In this document: positions 39,915-51,420 of the stretch, piece after piece
Layout: every line of letters begins with the position of its first letter
Numbering within the stretch: position 1 is the stretch's first letter
Assembly: GCA_002189035.1 (NCBI GenBank)
Contig: NEEC01000017.1
Location: 2,480,001 to 2,544,000, forward strand
Direction: 5' to 3'
DNA: 64,000 bases
DNA from: Utricularia gibba
Lineage: Eukaryota; Streptophyta; Magnoliopsida; Lamiales; Lentibulariaceae
Position numbers and translations under genes: made by a program
The notes under the pieces: model-generated
Told to the model about the DNA's origin: nothing
What the model saw: the letters and a program-made list of their open reading frames with translations, nothing else
The model's database searches: none

Positions 39915-41612
39915 ATGGCGGCGAATTCCGAGAAGAAGCTCTGGTGGCTCTCCACCAGAAAGGTGAGTGACTTGGGGTGAATTCCATCCTGGATTCTCGC
40001 GTTAATGGGTGACTCTTCCCTTGTAGGTGGTGGAGAGGTACGTGAGGGAGGCCAAACTCTTGATGCTGAGTCAGGAGAAAGGGGCGTTTGTCGCCGCCTT
40101 GGGGTTGCTGGAGGCCGCCTTGGCGATGGCACCGCGGATGGATGCCGCGTTGGAGATGAAGGCGCGCTGTCTATTGAGTCTCCGGCGCTTTAAGGACGTT
40201 GCGGATTTGCTGCATGATAGTATTCCCAGTTTTCGAACCGCTGTGGCCGATGAGTTGTGGTCGGCGTCGGAGGAGGAGGGGTCCTCGATGCAGTTGACGG
40301 GGGAGAAGAGGGCGAAGATGCAACTTCTTTCTTCCTGCGCCGATGAGGATTTCAAGTGTTTCTCGGTCGCGGATTTGAAGGAGAAGCTGATGGCGGGGCT
40401 GGGAATCAACGGGCGCCAACAGGGGCAATGGAGGTACACGGCCTCGTAATTCGGATCTCTTCGACCTTGTGATGCAATTGCCACTCTCTGACTTCTGTTG
40501 TGTTACGCAGGTACTTGGTTCTGGGTCAAGCTTGCTGTCATCTCGGTTTGATGGAGGACGCGATTGTGCTCCTCAAGACCGGGAAACGCCTCGCTGCCGC
40601 CGCATTCCGCCGTGAGAGCGTTTCCTTATCCGACGACATCTTTTCGTCCAACATGTTTCCCCTTTCCAGCGAGAATTTCCTCAACAACCCATCTGAAGTC
40701 CCACCCAAAATGGAGTCTGAGAGCATCGCCCATCTCCTCTGTCACATAAAGCTTTTAGTCCGCCGGAAGTCTGCCGCCCTTGCCTCCTTCGATGCTGGTC
40801 TCTACTCGGAATCCATCAAACATTTCTCTAAAATACTGGACGGCCGCCGCAGTGCTCCCCAATCTTTTCTGGCCCAATGCTACGTCTACCGCGCGTCGGC
40901 TTATCAGTTATCTGGAAGAATCGCCGATGCAATCGCGGATTGCAACAAGGCTCTTGCATTGGAAACCTCCTCCATTCAAGCGCTCGCCATTAGAGCGAGT
41001 TTATTCGAAACAATCAGATGTTTCCCAGATTGTCTCCATGATTTGGAGCATCTCAAACTTCTCTACAACTCCATTCTCCGAGACAGAAAGCTGCCAGGCC
41101 CCGTTTGGAAACGCCAATCTTTTCAGTACAGAGAAATCCCCGGAAAGTTGTGTTCTTTAGCATCCAAAATCCAGCAGCTGCAACAAAGGGTCGCAGCAGG
41201 TGAAACCCAGAACACAGATTTCTACGCTTTGATGGGATTGAACAGAAATTGTTCGAAATCAGAGCTCCAACGATCCCATCTAGTCCTCACCCTGAAACAC
41301 AAGCCTGACAAATCCTCTGCCTTCATCGACCGCTGCGAATTCGCCGATGCCAACGAGGCGGATTACGTTAGAGACAGAGCAAGAGTATCCGCCCTACTGC
41401 TGTACAGGTTGATTCAAAAGGGGTACGCAAGCATAATGGCTGCAATACTGGAAGAAGAAGCAAAGAATGCATCTTGTGCCGCTGAATCTCCGGCAGCCGC
41501 CGCAGCGTTTCAAGGCGTCTTCTGCCGCGACCTCGCCGCAGTCAGAAACATGCTTTCTCAAGCGGGCTTCAGCCGTCCGATTCCACTAAAGTACGAAGCA
41601 TTAAGCTGTTGA
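39915..41612 (+). CDS. TPR protein with C-terminal degenerate J-like domain
   Basis: Predicted co-chaperone-like protein of a plant TPR family (At2g47440-like, from memory). Three exons: 39915-39962, 40027-40433 and 40511-41612; 1557 bases, 518 residues. The start gives MAANSEKKLWWLSTRK, the usual opening. TPR-type helices are seen in GAFVAALGLLEAALAMAPRM, YSESIKHFSKILDGRRSAPQ and CYVYRASAYQLSGRIADAIA. Near the C-terminus a J-domain fold is recognisable (TDFYALMGLNRNCSKSELQR), but the catalytic HPD reads KPD (TLKHKPDKSS), so it should not stimulate Hsp70 ATPase in the classical way. Exon GC content is high compared with neighbouring introns. Confidence 0.88.
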
Positions 41613-44600
41613 TCACGGTGATGATCAGAAGGCCCATGAACGAAGTAGTCAGCAGTGGTGATGAAAACGACAGTAGCTGGTTGTTGCCTGTGATGATGGA
41701 GTGTTGTACAAAGGCGCTTTCGTTCTAATCTTCCATCTCCATTCTCCACGTAGCGTTTCATTTCCTGTATCAAAACTTTTTTGTCTCGAAATGTCTCCTT
41801 GCACGATTCGCTTACATTAATAGACACCATGATCAACAATTGAATGGAATGATTCCAATGGACGTGTTAAGCAAGTTGTGTTGTCCCCGAGAGAACTCTC
41901 TCGCTCCCATTCCCATTTGAAGACCTGCAAGATACTTTCCCGGTTCACGTGCAGCATCCAGGCGAAGTTTGGAACATGGCACAAGTGAAAAGAAGGAAAA
42001 ATGTTGGCCAGTTCAGGGGCAGAGGAACACAACACAAGTAAGGTTAAGTATAGAGTACAAATTGGTGGTGGGTTGTCGTCCCGGCCGTCGTATTCTCGGA
42101 TCCTGGAAACGGGGGGTGGGAATTAAATGCAGTTTATCAGCTACTGTTACAGGCGTTATTGAAAGTAACGGTAAGTGGGATAGTGGAATTAAATGCTGAT
42201 GAGAAATGGATATGAAATGGGGTAGCGATGGCTCGTGGCCGTGGCAGCTCCTCTACAGGCCCTCTCTTCTTTTTACAGTGTCACTGTAATTAAATATACA
42301 GGAGATATGCCTAAGATGCCAGGGTAGGCATGCAATGCAGGGCAAGGGCTCCCAATTCCCCAAAAAAAAACCTGGTGGACTGACATTCCCCCGTGTTTTT
42401 TCACATCCCACAAACACCGATGCTTCTTCACTACTTCCAAGGATGGACGGAAGAATAATACCATAGTTCAAATGTACATTCACACCAGTGTATGACTAGA
42501 GAAGCACCCAAGCATGCACTAATCAACACACTGATCCATAAAAAAAAAAAGGAACAAGGATTAATTTTTCTCCACTGTGGGGTCAATCAAAGCTGTGGAA
42601 TCATACCAAGTACTGCTCAAAAACCCCACCTCAGGACAGTGCTTTCTTAACTACGCATACCTTGAACCGGATCCAGAGGTCAAAAGTAGAGGAACCCTAT
42701 TTAGTACGCAAGGGGTTGAGTTGGGATTAACTGATGGCAATTATGGAACAGTTCAGAGTAAAGTGCAGTACTCCTTCACCTGCATCAAGACGGGATGAAT
42801 GGTGATTAATGAAAGCCTTGGTTGGTTGGTTGTTAGTCAACTCCAAAAGTGTCCGTATTAATAGTACACTTGCCCCCAGTGAGAAGACTAACCCCAATCC
42901 CCTGGTAAAAGCAAACGAACACAGTACTTAAAAGCAGTAGTTGCAAAAGCTTTTGGTCCCTTGTGAATGGGGGAAGTGGGGATGCTGAATCTGTCCTGAG
43001 CGCAGCTGTTTAATCTCTTAAAACCCGCTTTATATTAACTCACAGTGGGGTTTCCTCATGATCCCGTCAGCAACAGGACCAAAGCCCTTGAATTGTATTT
43101 CCTTGACCGGTGAACGAGGTAAAAGTTAAATCAGAATTTACCTGCAGTAGCAGCAGAGGCAGCATATTTACCTTACCCATGACAAATCCGGGATAAAAAC
43201 TATCATCAAAGGACTGGTTGTAGTCATGGGTCATCGTCACACACCATGACCGAGTTGCAGCCATGTGAGTCGTCGGCTAGCAGTCGCTCTACTAGCAGCC
43301 ATGTGAAGCATGCATCATTATCATGTTTCATACCATCGATTGGCCACGGCCATGTTGCGTTGCATCATTGGGGTATGTGACCGATGATATGCTTCCTTCC
43401 TTGAAAAGGCCAAGCAGCCGAGAGATGCATAAAGCATCGCCCGCACCCAGCCTCCGTCAGAGCACCATGACCATAGATAGCATTATCACAACTACAGCTG
43501 AATGTTGATTTTAGTGATGCTGTTTCGTCAGGGGTAAGAGTGGCGCAGCCTTATGGAGATGTGCCGGATCCATTCGTTACATTATCAGTCTGGGCTGCAT
43601 TGACCTAACAAAACCTTATAACCCATCCCCACTGTCATGCTCGGCCCAGCAGCATAACGCGCACGATACGATAGCACACTCAAGGAAAACATGAACGAGA
43701 AACAAACGACGACCACAGCAAAGGAATATCGCAAGAAGTCGATTGCAGCAGTAGTCGCCACAGCCGATGCATATGCCACTTTACTAGCATGTCGCTGGAG
43801 GCCGGAGGATTATTCTGACGGATTTACTTTGAGAGATCAGCTAAATTAACACAGGTATCGGAACCACGGCGGAGTAATATGACATTCATGAGCACGCGAA
43901 AAACAGATCTGCAGGTATAATAGCAACCGAATCGAAAAAAAAGAATCAGAAATCTCGCGTGGAAGCGCCGCTCACTGCACCGATGGTGCTGCGTCTACAA
44001 TTGTGAGATTTTCATCATCTTCTTTAGCCTAGAAATCAAACGAAAACAGAAGAAAGGAGCGGTGATGCCCTTGCGGCATTCGGCGTGATGTTGCAGCAAA
44101 TGCTGTGCCCTAATGAAATCAACCAATTAGGGCTAGCAACTGATTCCTCAAGCCCATATAATACAATAGAATGTGCGGACCCAAAAAACGAACAAGCGGG
44201 CCCAATTGAATCATACCAAAATCTTTATTTAATGTGAAAATATTTAGTATTTAATTAAGGGTTGGTTTAGGGTTGATACTAAAACCGCCGGGACGTCTTT
44301 GACTTTGACCATCTGTAGTTCAACACTTGGACGTGATGGCATAGTCGTGAATAGCGTGATATGTGAGCCCTATTACGTACAATACAGTTGGAAAGTTACG
44401 AAGAAATTGCGATTGTCTCCTCCATCCCGGGTTTCGGTGGACGGAGGGCATCCTTTTTGTTCCCTGTCTCACTCCACCCTCGTGGTGGAGAGAGTCCTTG
44501 CAGTTATCGTGATCGGCGTCCTGGCTTCACTGTGCCATCCAGTCAGTTGTTTAGAACTGTGACTTTGTTTCTAGGTTTATTTTTCGCTTTTAGTTTCCGC

Positions 44601-44616
44601 TGGGTAAAGGAAAACG
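41613..44616. other. Three-kilobase block without a recognised gene
   Basis: Only short frames are present (for example 42577-42798 plus; 43585-43779 minus, one hydrophobic helix). None shows a family motif, splice partners or codon bias I can defend. No tRNA, transposon terminal repeat or long direct repeat was spotted. The last 300 bases are probably the promoter and leader of the importin alpha gene. Confidence 0.5.
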
Positions 44617-47071
44617 ATGTCGCTGAGGCCGGGTGCAAAGGCCGAGGTCCGCCGTAGCCAGTATAAGGTTGCGGTGGATGCAGAAGAGGGTCGCCGTCGG
44701 AGGGAGGATGATATGGTGGAGATCCGGAAGAATAAAAGGGAGGAGAATTTGCTGAAGAAGCGTCGTGAGGGGCTTCAGGCTCAGCAGTTCGCGGCTGCAG
44801 TAAATCCGCCTCAGTTTGACAAGAAAGTAAATTGGCTTTCGTGACTTGCTGTTGTTTTGATATCTAGTACTTTTTTTTTACCGCTCACTTTCAGTCGAGA
44901 ATTGAAGATCGCTTTTGTCTCAGTTAGAATATCTCCCAGCTATGGTTGCTGGGGTTTTATCAAGTGATCCTGCGTTGCAACTTGAGTCCACAACTCAGTT
45001 CCGTAAACTTCTTTCTATCGGTATATTATCTGTATTCCTCTTTGAGAATCTTGCTGTGAGTTAGATTTACGTATGTCGTATTCATTTGGTTATGCTAGAG
45101 CGTAACCCCCTATCGAGGAAGTGATACAGTCTGGCGTTGTTCCTCGTTTTGTTGAGTTTCTTTCCAGGGAGGACTACCCCCAACTTCAGGTGATCACGGG
45201 GCTTTTGTGTATGTTGTTTATTCTTCTGTATTTATCGACTCTTTTCTTAATATAATTATCTTGTATCCTAGTTTGAGACTGCCTGGGCCCTCACAAACAT
45301 TGCCTCCGGAACATCCAATAACACGAAGGTCGTGATTGATCATGGTGCTGTCCCAGTTTTTGTGTGGCTTCTTAGCTCTCCAAGTGATGATGTACGCGAG
45401 CAGGTACTTCGCTTCTCATCCGAGTTACTGAACAAATAGTTTGCTTGTATTTGGATCGTTCTGATTATGACTGGTGATGTACATGTAGGCCGTTTGGGCG
45501 TTAGGTAATGTCGCTGGTGACTCGCCAAAGTGCCGTGACCTTGTGCTTGGCTATGGAGCCTTAATGCCATTACTCGCATTATTTAATGATGAAGCTAAGC
45601 TATCTATGTTGAGGAATGCCACATGGACGCTTTCAAACTTCTGTCGTGGAAAGCCGCAACCCCAGTTTGATCAGGTTTGATGATGTCTGTGTATGTTCTT
45701 CACCCTGTTTCATTATGTTGGAGACTCGAATTATGCAGTTGATCGTTGAACAGGTTAGAGCAGCGCTCCCAACTCTTGCTCAGCTTATTCATTCAAGCGA
45801 TGAAGAAGTTGTAACAGATGCATGTTGGGCACTTTCGTATTTATCTGATGGTGTTAACGACAAAATCCAAGCCGTGATTGAGGCTGGTGTATGCCCTCGT
45901 CTAGTGGAACTTTTAATGTGAGTACTACTGAGTGTGAAACGAATTACTTTTGTATTCCGATAGAGAGAATGCGAAATTTTATTGTACCCGTCATCTTTTC
46001 GGTTTTGCAGGCACCCCTCTCCATCTGTTCTGATTCCTGCATTGCGAACTGTTGGCAATATTATAACTGGTGATGACGTCCAGACCCAGGTACGAGTCTT
46101 GAATTTTTCCATTGTGCACCATCAGCTTTCTTGATGTTGGAGGCGTTTTCTTTTGTGGTAGATGAATTCATGATGAACTTCTTACAGTTACTGTTGGTTC
46201 CGTTTCAGGCTCACTCTCTTTTTGTTTGGTTTAACATCTCAGATTATAATCAATAATGGGGCTCTTCCTTGCTTGCATAACTTGATAACCCAAAACTACA
46301 AGAAAAGCATCAAGAAGGAGGCTTGCTGGACGATCTCAAATATCACTGCTGGAAATAGGGACCAGATTCAGGTTTTGTGTTTGAAGTTCAATTGTGAACC
46401 TCCTTGTATCTATAATAATGGTATCCGGAGAAGCTCAAGGAGACTCCTCTTGTAAAGACGTTGAAATCAGTTCTGTTTTCAGACGAATTTGTTGGTCTGT
46501 GTAGGCTGTGATTGAGTCCGGGATAATATCTCCCCTGGTTCATCTGCTTCAAAATGGTGAATTTGAGATAAAGAAGGAGGCCTCCTGGGCGATTTCAAAT
46601 GCCACTTCCGGCGGAACTCACGAACAAATCAAGTAGGACCCATCTAGGTTCCACTTGTTTTGCATTTTTGAACGATTCTGGTTCGGAAAATCAGTGGAGT
46701 CAACTCCCACCCTCAGGTTCCTGGTTGGCGAGGGATGCATCAAGGCGCTGTGCGACCTTCTGGTGTGCCCCGACTCCAGAATAGTGACGGTTTGCTTCGA
46801 AGGGCTGGAGAACATCCTGAAGATTGGAGAGGCGGTGAAGAACCAAGGCACAGGCAGCAGCGGGGATGTGAACGTATTCGCCCGGATGATCGACGAGGCT
46901 GAGGGGCTGGAGAAGATCGAGAACCTCCAGAGTCACGACAACAATGAAATTTATGAGAAGGCTGTGAAGATTCTGGAGACGTATTGGCTTGAGGAAGAGG
47001 ATGAGCATGAACATGAGCAGGTGGGTGCCGCTGGAAGCACACTCCCTCCCGGAGGCTTCAACTTCACTTGA
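44617..47071 (+). CDS. IMPA: Importin subunit alpha, one-base frame break
   Basis: Nuclear import adaptor that binds classical NLS cargo with its ARM repeats and importin beta with its IBB domain. Ten exons: 44617-44826, 44924-45020, 45099-45189, 45272-45403, 45489-45674, 45754-45917, 46011-46089, 46243-46371, 46505-46632 and 46717-47071. The IBB domain is at residues 12-51 (basic RRRRE and KKRRE clusters). ARM repeats keep the NLS-contact Trp/Asn pairs ([77 protein letters not shown]). The C-terminus has the acidic CAS-release segment ([13 protein letters not shown]). The exons total 1571 bases, one short of 524 codons: a run of five Cs at 45106-45110 should be six to read [11 protein letters not shown]. 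Confidence 0.94.
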
Positions 47072-48258
47072 GGCGGCTTTTGGGCTAATAATATATGTAG
47101 TTTTAGCAGATGTGGAGGTTGACTAGTCAGTCGCCGATAGCTGTGCTGTGCACGGCGTAGAACCCATTATCTCCAACTCCATCGCATCCCAAATCGCCCT
47201 GTACAGTGGAGAGATTGCTAGGGTTCTGCAATCGCCAACATTTACACACGCCGGCCGCGCGCCCGCGGTCATCATTTCATTCAGCTTACCCAAACCCCTC
47301 TTCCTCTTCACCTCATTTTGTTCTGCTTTTCTTTTTGTTTTTTGGGGGCTGTGCTGTGATGATAAGGTGGGAAAGGGAACGAAAGGGGAGTTCAATCTGT
47401 GTTGTTTCCAGATAAACATTGGCTGGCTGGCTGGCTGGCTGGTGTAGCTTGTTTCCTTCTTCAGAAGATGGGGAAAATTAAACCAATCGCTTGCACGAAA
47501 AGCTGCGCAGGGTGTCTCGCGGTCCTGCCGGATCCAACGTATCCTTACTCTATGCGCTCTTCAAAGAGGCAAATCCCTTGTGTTTTTCTGATTTCGCACT
47601 TGGATCATCCAACAAGAAGCTATGGCAGCTTCTCGGGCTGGAGAGTGGGAGGAGCGGCCGGCGTGATAGAGGTGAGATCTGGCAAGCTGTCGGGTTCACC
47701 TAGGGAAGAGCCTCCTCCTCCGACTAACTGCTTGCGTTTCTGTAATGGTAATCGGGAGGCGGCGTTTGGCGTGCACATTGTAATTTACGGTCACTCCGCA
47801 CACCAGCATTGATTCACTTGTTGCAGCTACGAATCCGGCTGCTTCCATTAGAAGCCGGATTATTCAGAATGGTAACAGCGGATTTAGTAGCTAATTACCA
47901 GGATTACTACTGTTCCATTAGGAAAGCGGAGGCGGAGGCGGAGGCGGAGGCAGAGACGGCGACAGGGAGAGCATGATGCATCCATCACATGGATGGGGCG
48001 ACGCTGGTCCCCGACACCCGTGCCTCGCTTTCTTCGTCTTCGTCCGGCTCTCTCCACCAGCATCTTGTTTTGTTTGTGTTTGCGTGGAAGGCAGGAGAAA
48101 TAACAAGCAACAGCCAGAATGAAAGATTCATCCAACAAAGCGTCTTGCGAATCATTACTTATTATTATTCTATGGGTTGCTACAAGGTAATAAATGACAT
48201 GAATTCCACCTGCATTCTCCCGTCCCGTCCCGGGTGCCGGATCGTGAAAATAATCATC
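47072..48258. other. Intergenic, no gene seen
   Basis: About 1.2 kb after importin alpha. A plus-strand frame at 47399-47812 (137 codons) and its overlapping frame 47491-47703 show no recognised family; a leader-like CTAGGGTTCTGC at 47218 hints at an unannotated transcript. A GGCT array (47420-47442) and a GGAGGC array (47927-47953) are present. Confidence 0.45.
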
Positions 48259-48711
48259 TCAAAGTGCCAACACCAAGAGGAGAAGCCAAGTTAGGAGGAC
48301 TTGGACTGGGAGAGGAGTGGTGAGGAAGCGGGTGCCGGGGGAGGGGAAGTTGTTGAAGGAAGAGGAGCCGGGCGCCGCGGGCGGGGGGTTGTAGGGGTAG
48401 AACGGGAAGTAAGGGAAAATTGGGTTGGGAGGAGGTGGGGCTGGATAATAGCCACTGCTGGGTGGGTAATTGTAAGCCGGGTGAGGGGACGGCGGTGGGT
48501 AGTAGTAGTAGTTACCGCCGCCGCCAGTGGGAGGCGGAGGCGGAGGCGGAGGCGGCGGAGAGTAAGAGGGGCGGGCGGGAGGAGGGGACGAGATTGTCTG
48601 GCACGGGTTGTCACAGGAGGAGCACATAGTGCAGGAGGCCACCTGATCTGCCGCCACCAGCCCGCCGGAGAATGAGAAGAGGAGGGTGAAGAGGACAAGA
48701 AGCGGTGCCAT
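48259..48711 (-). CDS. Small proline-rich, possibly GPI-anchored wall protein
   Basis: A 150-residue secreted protein, single exon. MAPLLVLFTLLFSFSGGLVA is a signal peptide (an ATG five codons upstream is also in frame). A short cysteine motif (SCTMCSSCDNPC) is followed by extensin/leucine-rich-extensin-like proline blocks (YSPPPPPPPPPPTGGGGNYY; PAYNYPPSSGYYPAPPPP). The last 20 residues are hydrophobic (LPVQVLLTWLLLLVLAL) after a small-residue stretch, as in GPI-anchored arabinogalactan or extensin-like proteins. It probably sits at the plasma membrane/wall interface. The function is not assigned. Confidence 0.82.
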   Translation of the reverse strand: MAPLLVLFTLLFSFSGGLVAADQVASCTMCSSCDNPCQTISSPPPARPSYSPPPPPPPPPPTGGGGNYYYYPPPSPHPAYNYPPSSGYYPAPPPPNPIFPYFPFYPYNPPPAAPGSSSFNNFPSPGTRFLTTPLPVQVLLTWLLLLVLAL

Positions 48712-49674
48712 TGCCGACACTTGCAAAAGGTGAAAAGAGAGGATTCGGAGGAATAAGCAAGAAAGTTATTAGTATTAGGCTGGCAGGCAACCAAGGGACC
48801 AACATTCGGGTGAGGCGAATCCAGACCAGGCATACATACAAAACAAAACAAAGCAATACAAAACAATCTGCAGCGCCGCAGGGAGTGGGAGTGGGAATCC
48901 AATGCTGTCGTCCAGCGGCCCGGCCCAGTAGTAGTAGTAGTAGTAGTGTGGCCCTCGGAAGCCCGACCCAGCAGCAGCGTGCGATCCGATCCGATCCGAT
49001 CCAACCGATACAATACAATACAGAGACATACATACGCCCGGTGAGGTGAGTGCTGGCTGGTCCTGGTCCAGGCCCACCACCTGCCAGGGCAGGATGAACA
49101 CAGGCCAGGCCAGGCCAGCTGTCGGTCATTCAATAAACAATGCCCTCCCCTGACTCATCGAACACCCACATCTGCCAGCTGCCACCTGCCACACATACAT
49201 ACAAATCATATTAAACAATTCCCAACAATGCCCACGTCGACTTAACTTTACTTTATCTTGTTAACCTCCAGGGACAAGGAAATCCTCGAATCAAGGCCTC
49301 CCCTCCCCTCCCCTCCTCGGCGTCGTCGTGTGCGGGCGGGAGGAGCACGTCGGCGCGTAACATTGACGTGCCTTTTGCGTCTTCTTGTACCTATGTATCG
49401 CTGCTTTGCTTAGCAGCCGTGGGGGCGATGGATTGATTCATTCGCAGGGTTCTCTCAGGGGACATCGCTTTGTTCCCACGGCATGCCATGCCAAAAGCCC
49501 AGCCTCGATTTGGGATTGCTTCTTCGGTTTGGGTATTCTTAGCCGGGTGGCGGAAATCCCAGGACCCCTACCCCTGCCCTACCGCCCTTCCTCCTCCCCC
49601 CGCGGCCTCCGATTGCTTCCATTTTGGTATTCTCCGATTAGGCGACGCGGAGATTCTTTACCAAGGGGGCCAAA
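48712..49674. other. Divergent promoter region with short repeats
   Basis: About 960 bases between the proline-rich gene and the GATL gene, start codons facing away. It holds a GTA array, a GATCC array (48984-49006) and TACAT-rich stretches. No gene is seen. Confidence 0.45.
48928..48946. repeat. GTA microsatellite
   Basis: About six tandem GTA units; an ordinary simple-sequence repeat. Confidence 0.8.
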
Positions 49675-50766
49675 ATGCTCTGGGTCTTCAGATTTTCATG
49701 GCTCTTCTCTGCGGCATTGCTCATCGTTGTGCTCTCACCTGCTTTGCAATCCTTTCCGCCTGCCGAGGCTATCAGATCTTCTTCATCGCAACGCCCTGAT
49801 TCGCCCCTCAGATTTCCGCCTCCGTCCGATAGAATGTCTTTTCGCCGCGCACCGCCGTTTCGCAATGCCCACGACTGCCGGCCGTCGAGAATCCAGAAGC
49901 TGGGCGTCTGCGATCCGTCTCTCGTTCATGTGGCGATTACTCTCGATGTGGAGTATCTCCGTGGCTCGGTCGCTGCCGTGCACTCCGTTCTGCAGCATTC
50001 CAAGTGCCCTAACAGCGTCTTCTTCCATTTCCTTGTCTCCGAGACAGGGTTGGAGTCGCTCGTCGGATCGACCTTTCCAGAATTGAAGTTCAAAGTGTAC
50101 TACTTCGATCCTCAGACGGTCCGCACCATGATTTCGAGTTCCGTCCGTCAGGCCCTCGAGGAGCCGCTGAATTATGCGAGGAACTATTTGGGGGATCTTC
50201 TTGAAGGCTGTGTGGACAGAGTGATTTACTTGGATTCTGATCTTGTCGTCGTTGATGATATTCAAAAGCTTTGGAACACACCTATGGGAGGAAAAACAAT
50301 CGGTGCGCCGGAGTACTGCCATGCCAACTTCACAAAGTACTTCACGGAGTATTTCTGGTCGGATTCCCGGCTCCACGGGGTGTTTTCAGGGCGAAACCCA
50401 TGCTATTTCAACACCGGCGTAATGGTGATAGATCTAGGCAGGTGGCGGCGCTTCCAGTACACGCGCCGTATCGAGATGTGGATGGAGATTCAGAAAACCA
50501 GCGCCAGACGGATATACGAACTGGGTTCCCTGCCGCCGTACCTCCTGGTGTTCGCCGGGTCCGTCGCACCGATCGAGCACCGGTGGAACCAGCACGGCCT
50601 AGGAGGCGACAACATCCACGGCAGTTGCCGGAACCTCCACCCAGGTCCGGTTAGCCTCCTCCACTGGAGCGGGAGCGGCAAGCCGTGGCGTCGGCTGGAC
50701 TCGAAGCAGGCTTGCCCACTGGATTCCCTGTGGGCTCCCTTCGACCTGTATGGTCCACCGCCTTGA
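49675..50766 (+). CDS. Galacturonosyltransferase-like protein (GATL, GT8)
   Basis: Golgi glycosyltransferase of CAZy family GT8, GATL clade, implicated in pectin or xylan synthesis. Intronless, 363 residues, the normal GATL size (shorter than GAUTs, no long stem). Residues 5-25 form a signal anchor or cleaved signal ([20 protein letters not shown]). The catalytic DxD motif is DSDLVVVDD (D187-D189), and the conserved C-terminal HxxGxxKPW motif reads [10 protein letters not shown] (H330). Other family landmarks: [30 protein letters not shown] and [14 protein letters not shown]. The gene is GC rich throughout, unlike the AT-rich spacers. An upstream open frame from 49385 is not supported as part of it. 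Confidence 0.95.
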   Translation: MLWVFRFSWLFSAALLIVVLSPALQSFPPAEAIRSSSSQRPDSPLRFPPPSDRMSFRRAPPFRNAHDCRPSRIQKLGVCDPSLVHVAITLDVEYLRGSVAAVHSVLQHSKCPNSVFFHFLVSETGLESLVGSTFPELKFKVYYFDPQTVRTMISSSVRQALEEPLNYARNYLGDLLEGCVDRVIYLDSDLVVVDDIQKLWNTPMGGKTIGAPEYCHANFTKYFTEYFWSDSRLHGVFSGRNPCYFNTGVMVIDLGRWRRFQYTRRIEMWMEIQKTSARRIYELGSLPPYLLVFAGSVAPIEHRWNQHGLGGDNIHGSCRNLHPGPVSLLHWSGSGKPWRRLDSKQACPLDSLWAPFDLYGPPP

Positions 50767-51420
50767 GGTTTGCCGCCGATAACTTCCGGTAGTTACACGC
50801 AATGGGTTTTAAACGTTATTATGATTAATACGTGTGACGCCGGAAGACAAGTCCCCACCCCCACCCTGCTTACCCTCACCGCAGCTTGGTCTGTTGGATT
50901 CTGAAGAGAGGTAAGGGATGATGTGCTCTTCCTGTTCGTTGTTATGATGATGATGAGGACATTGACGTTACAAAAATGGTGAATCATATGCCGGCCAATT
51001 GCCACGATAATGATTCCTGTCTGAACGAGGCACGCTTTTCCAAAATATCACAGCATCCGATTCGGATTCCGATTCCAACCCCTGCCCTAGCTAGCAGCAG
51101 CTGAGACATCCTCCATTATGATGATGGAACTCGTCGGTAGGACCTGGACGCCAACCAACTCCGCCCCCTCCCCGCCGCTGCCGCTGCCGCTGCACAGGTA
51201 GGTATTTCTGAAAAGCATAAGTGGTGGGTGGGATGGAGAGATGGTGGATGTCCAACTCGCAAGTCACTCAGTCAACATGAAATGACCGTTGTGCCCTCCC
51301 CTCCTTGCAAACCCATTAATGAAGAAGATAGTTAACCCAATCAATGATTGGCGGCAACCAAACACCTTAAAATTCCGTACACTAACTCTAGTAAACAGCA
51401 CCCGTCCTAGCGCCGGTTGA
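50767..51420. other. Convergent 3' flanks of GATL and CSLD5 genes
   Basis: About 650 bases with no gene. It contains a CCGCTG-type repeat near 51174-51192. Confidence 0.5.

Noticed and set aside
48301-48675. Plus-strand Arg/Gly-rich ORF over the proline-rich gene
   Set aside because: Shadow of the proline-rich coding strand; composition follows directly from CCN codons read in reverse.
49385-50086. 233-codon ORF overlapping the start of the GATL gene
   Set aside because: It is in another frame, Ser/Arg/Pro rich from GC bias, and the GATL frame carries all family motifs.
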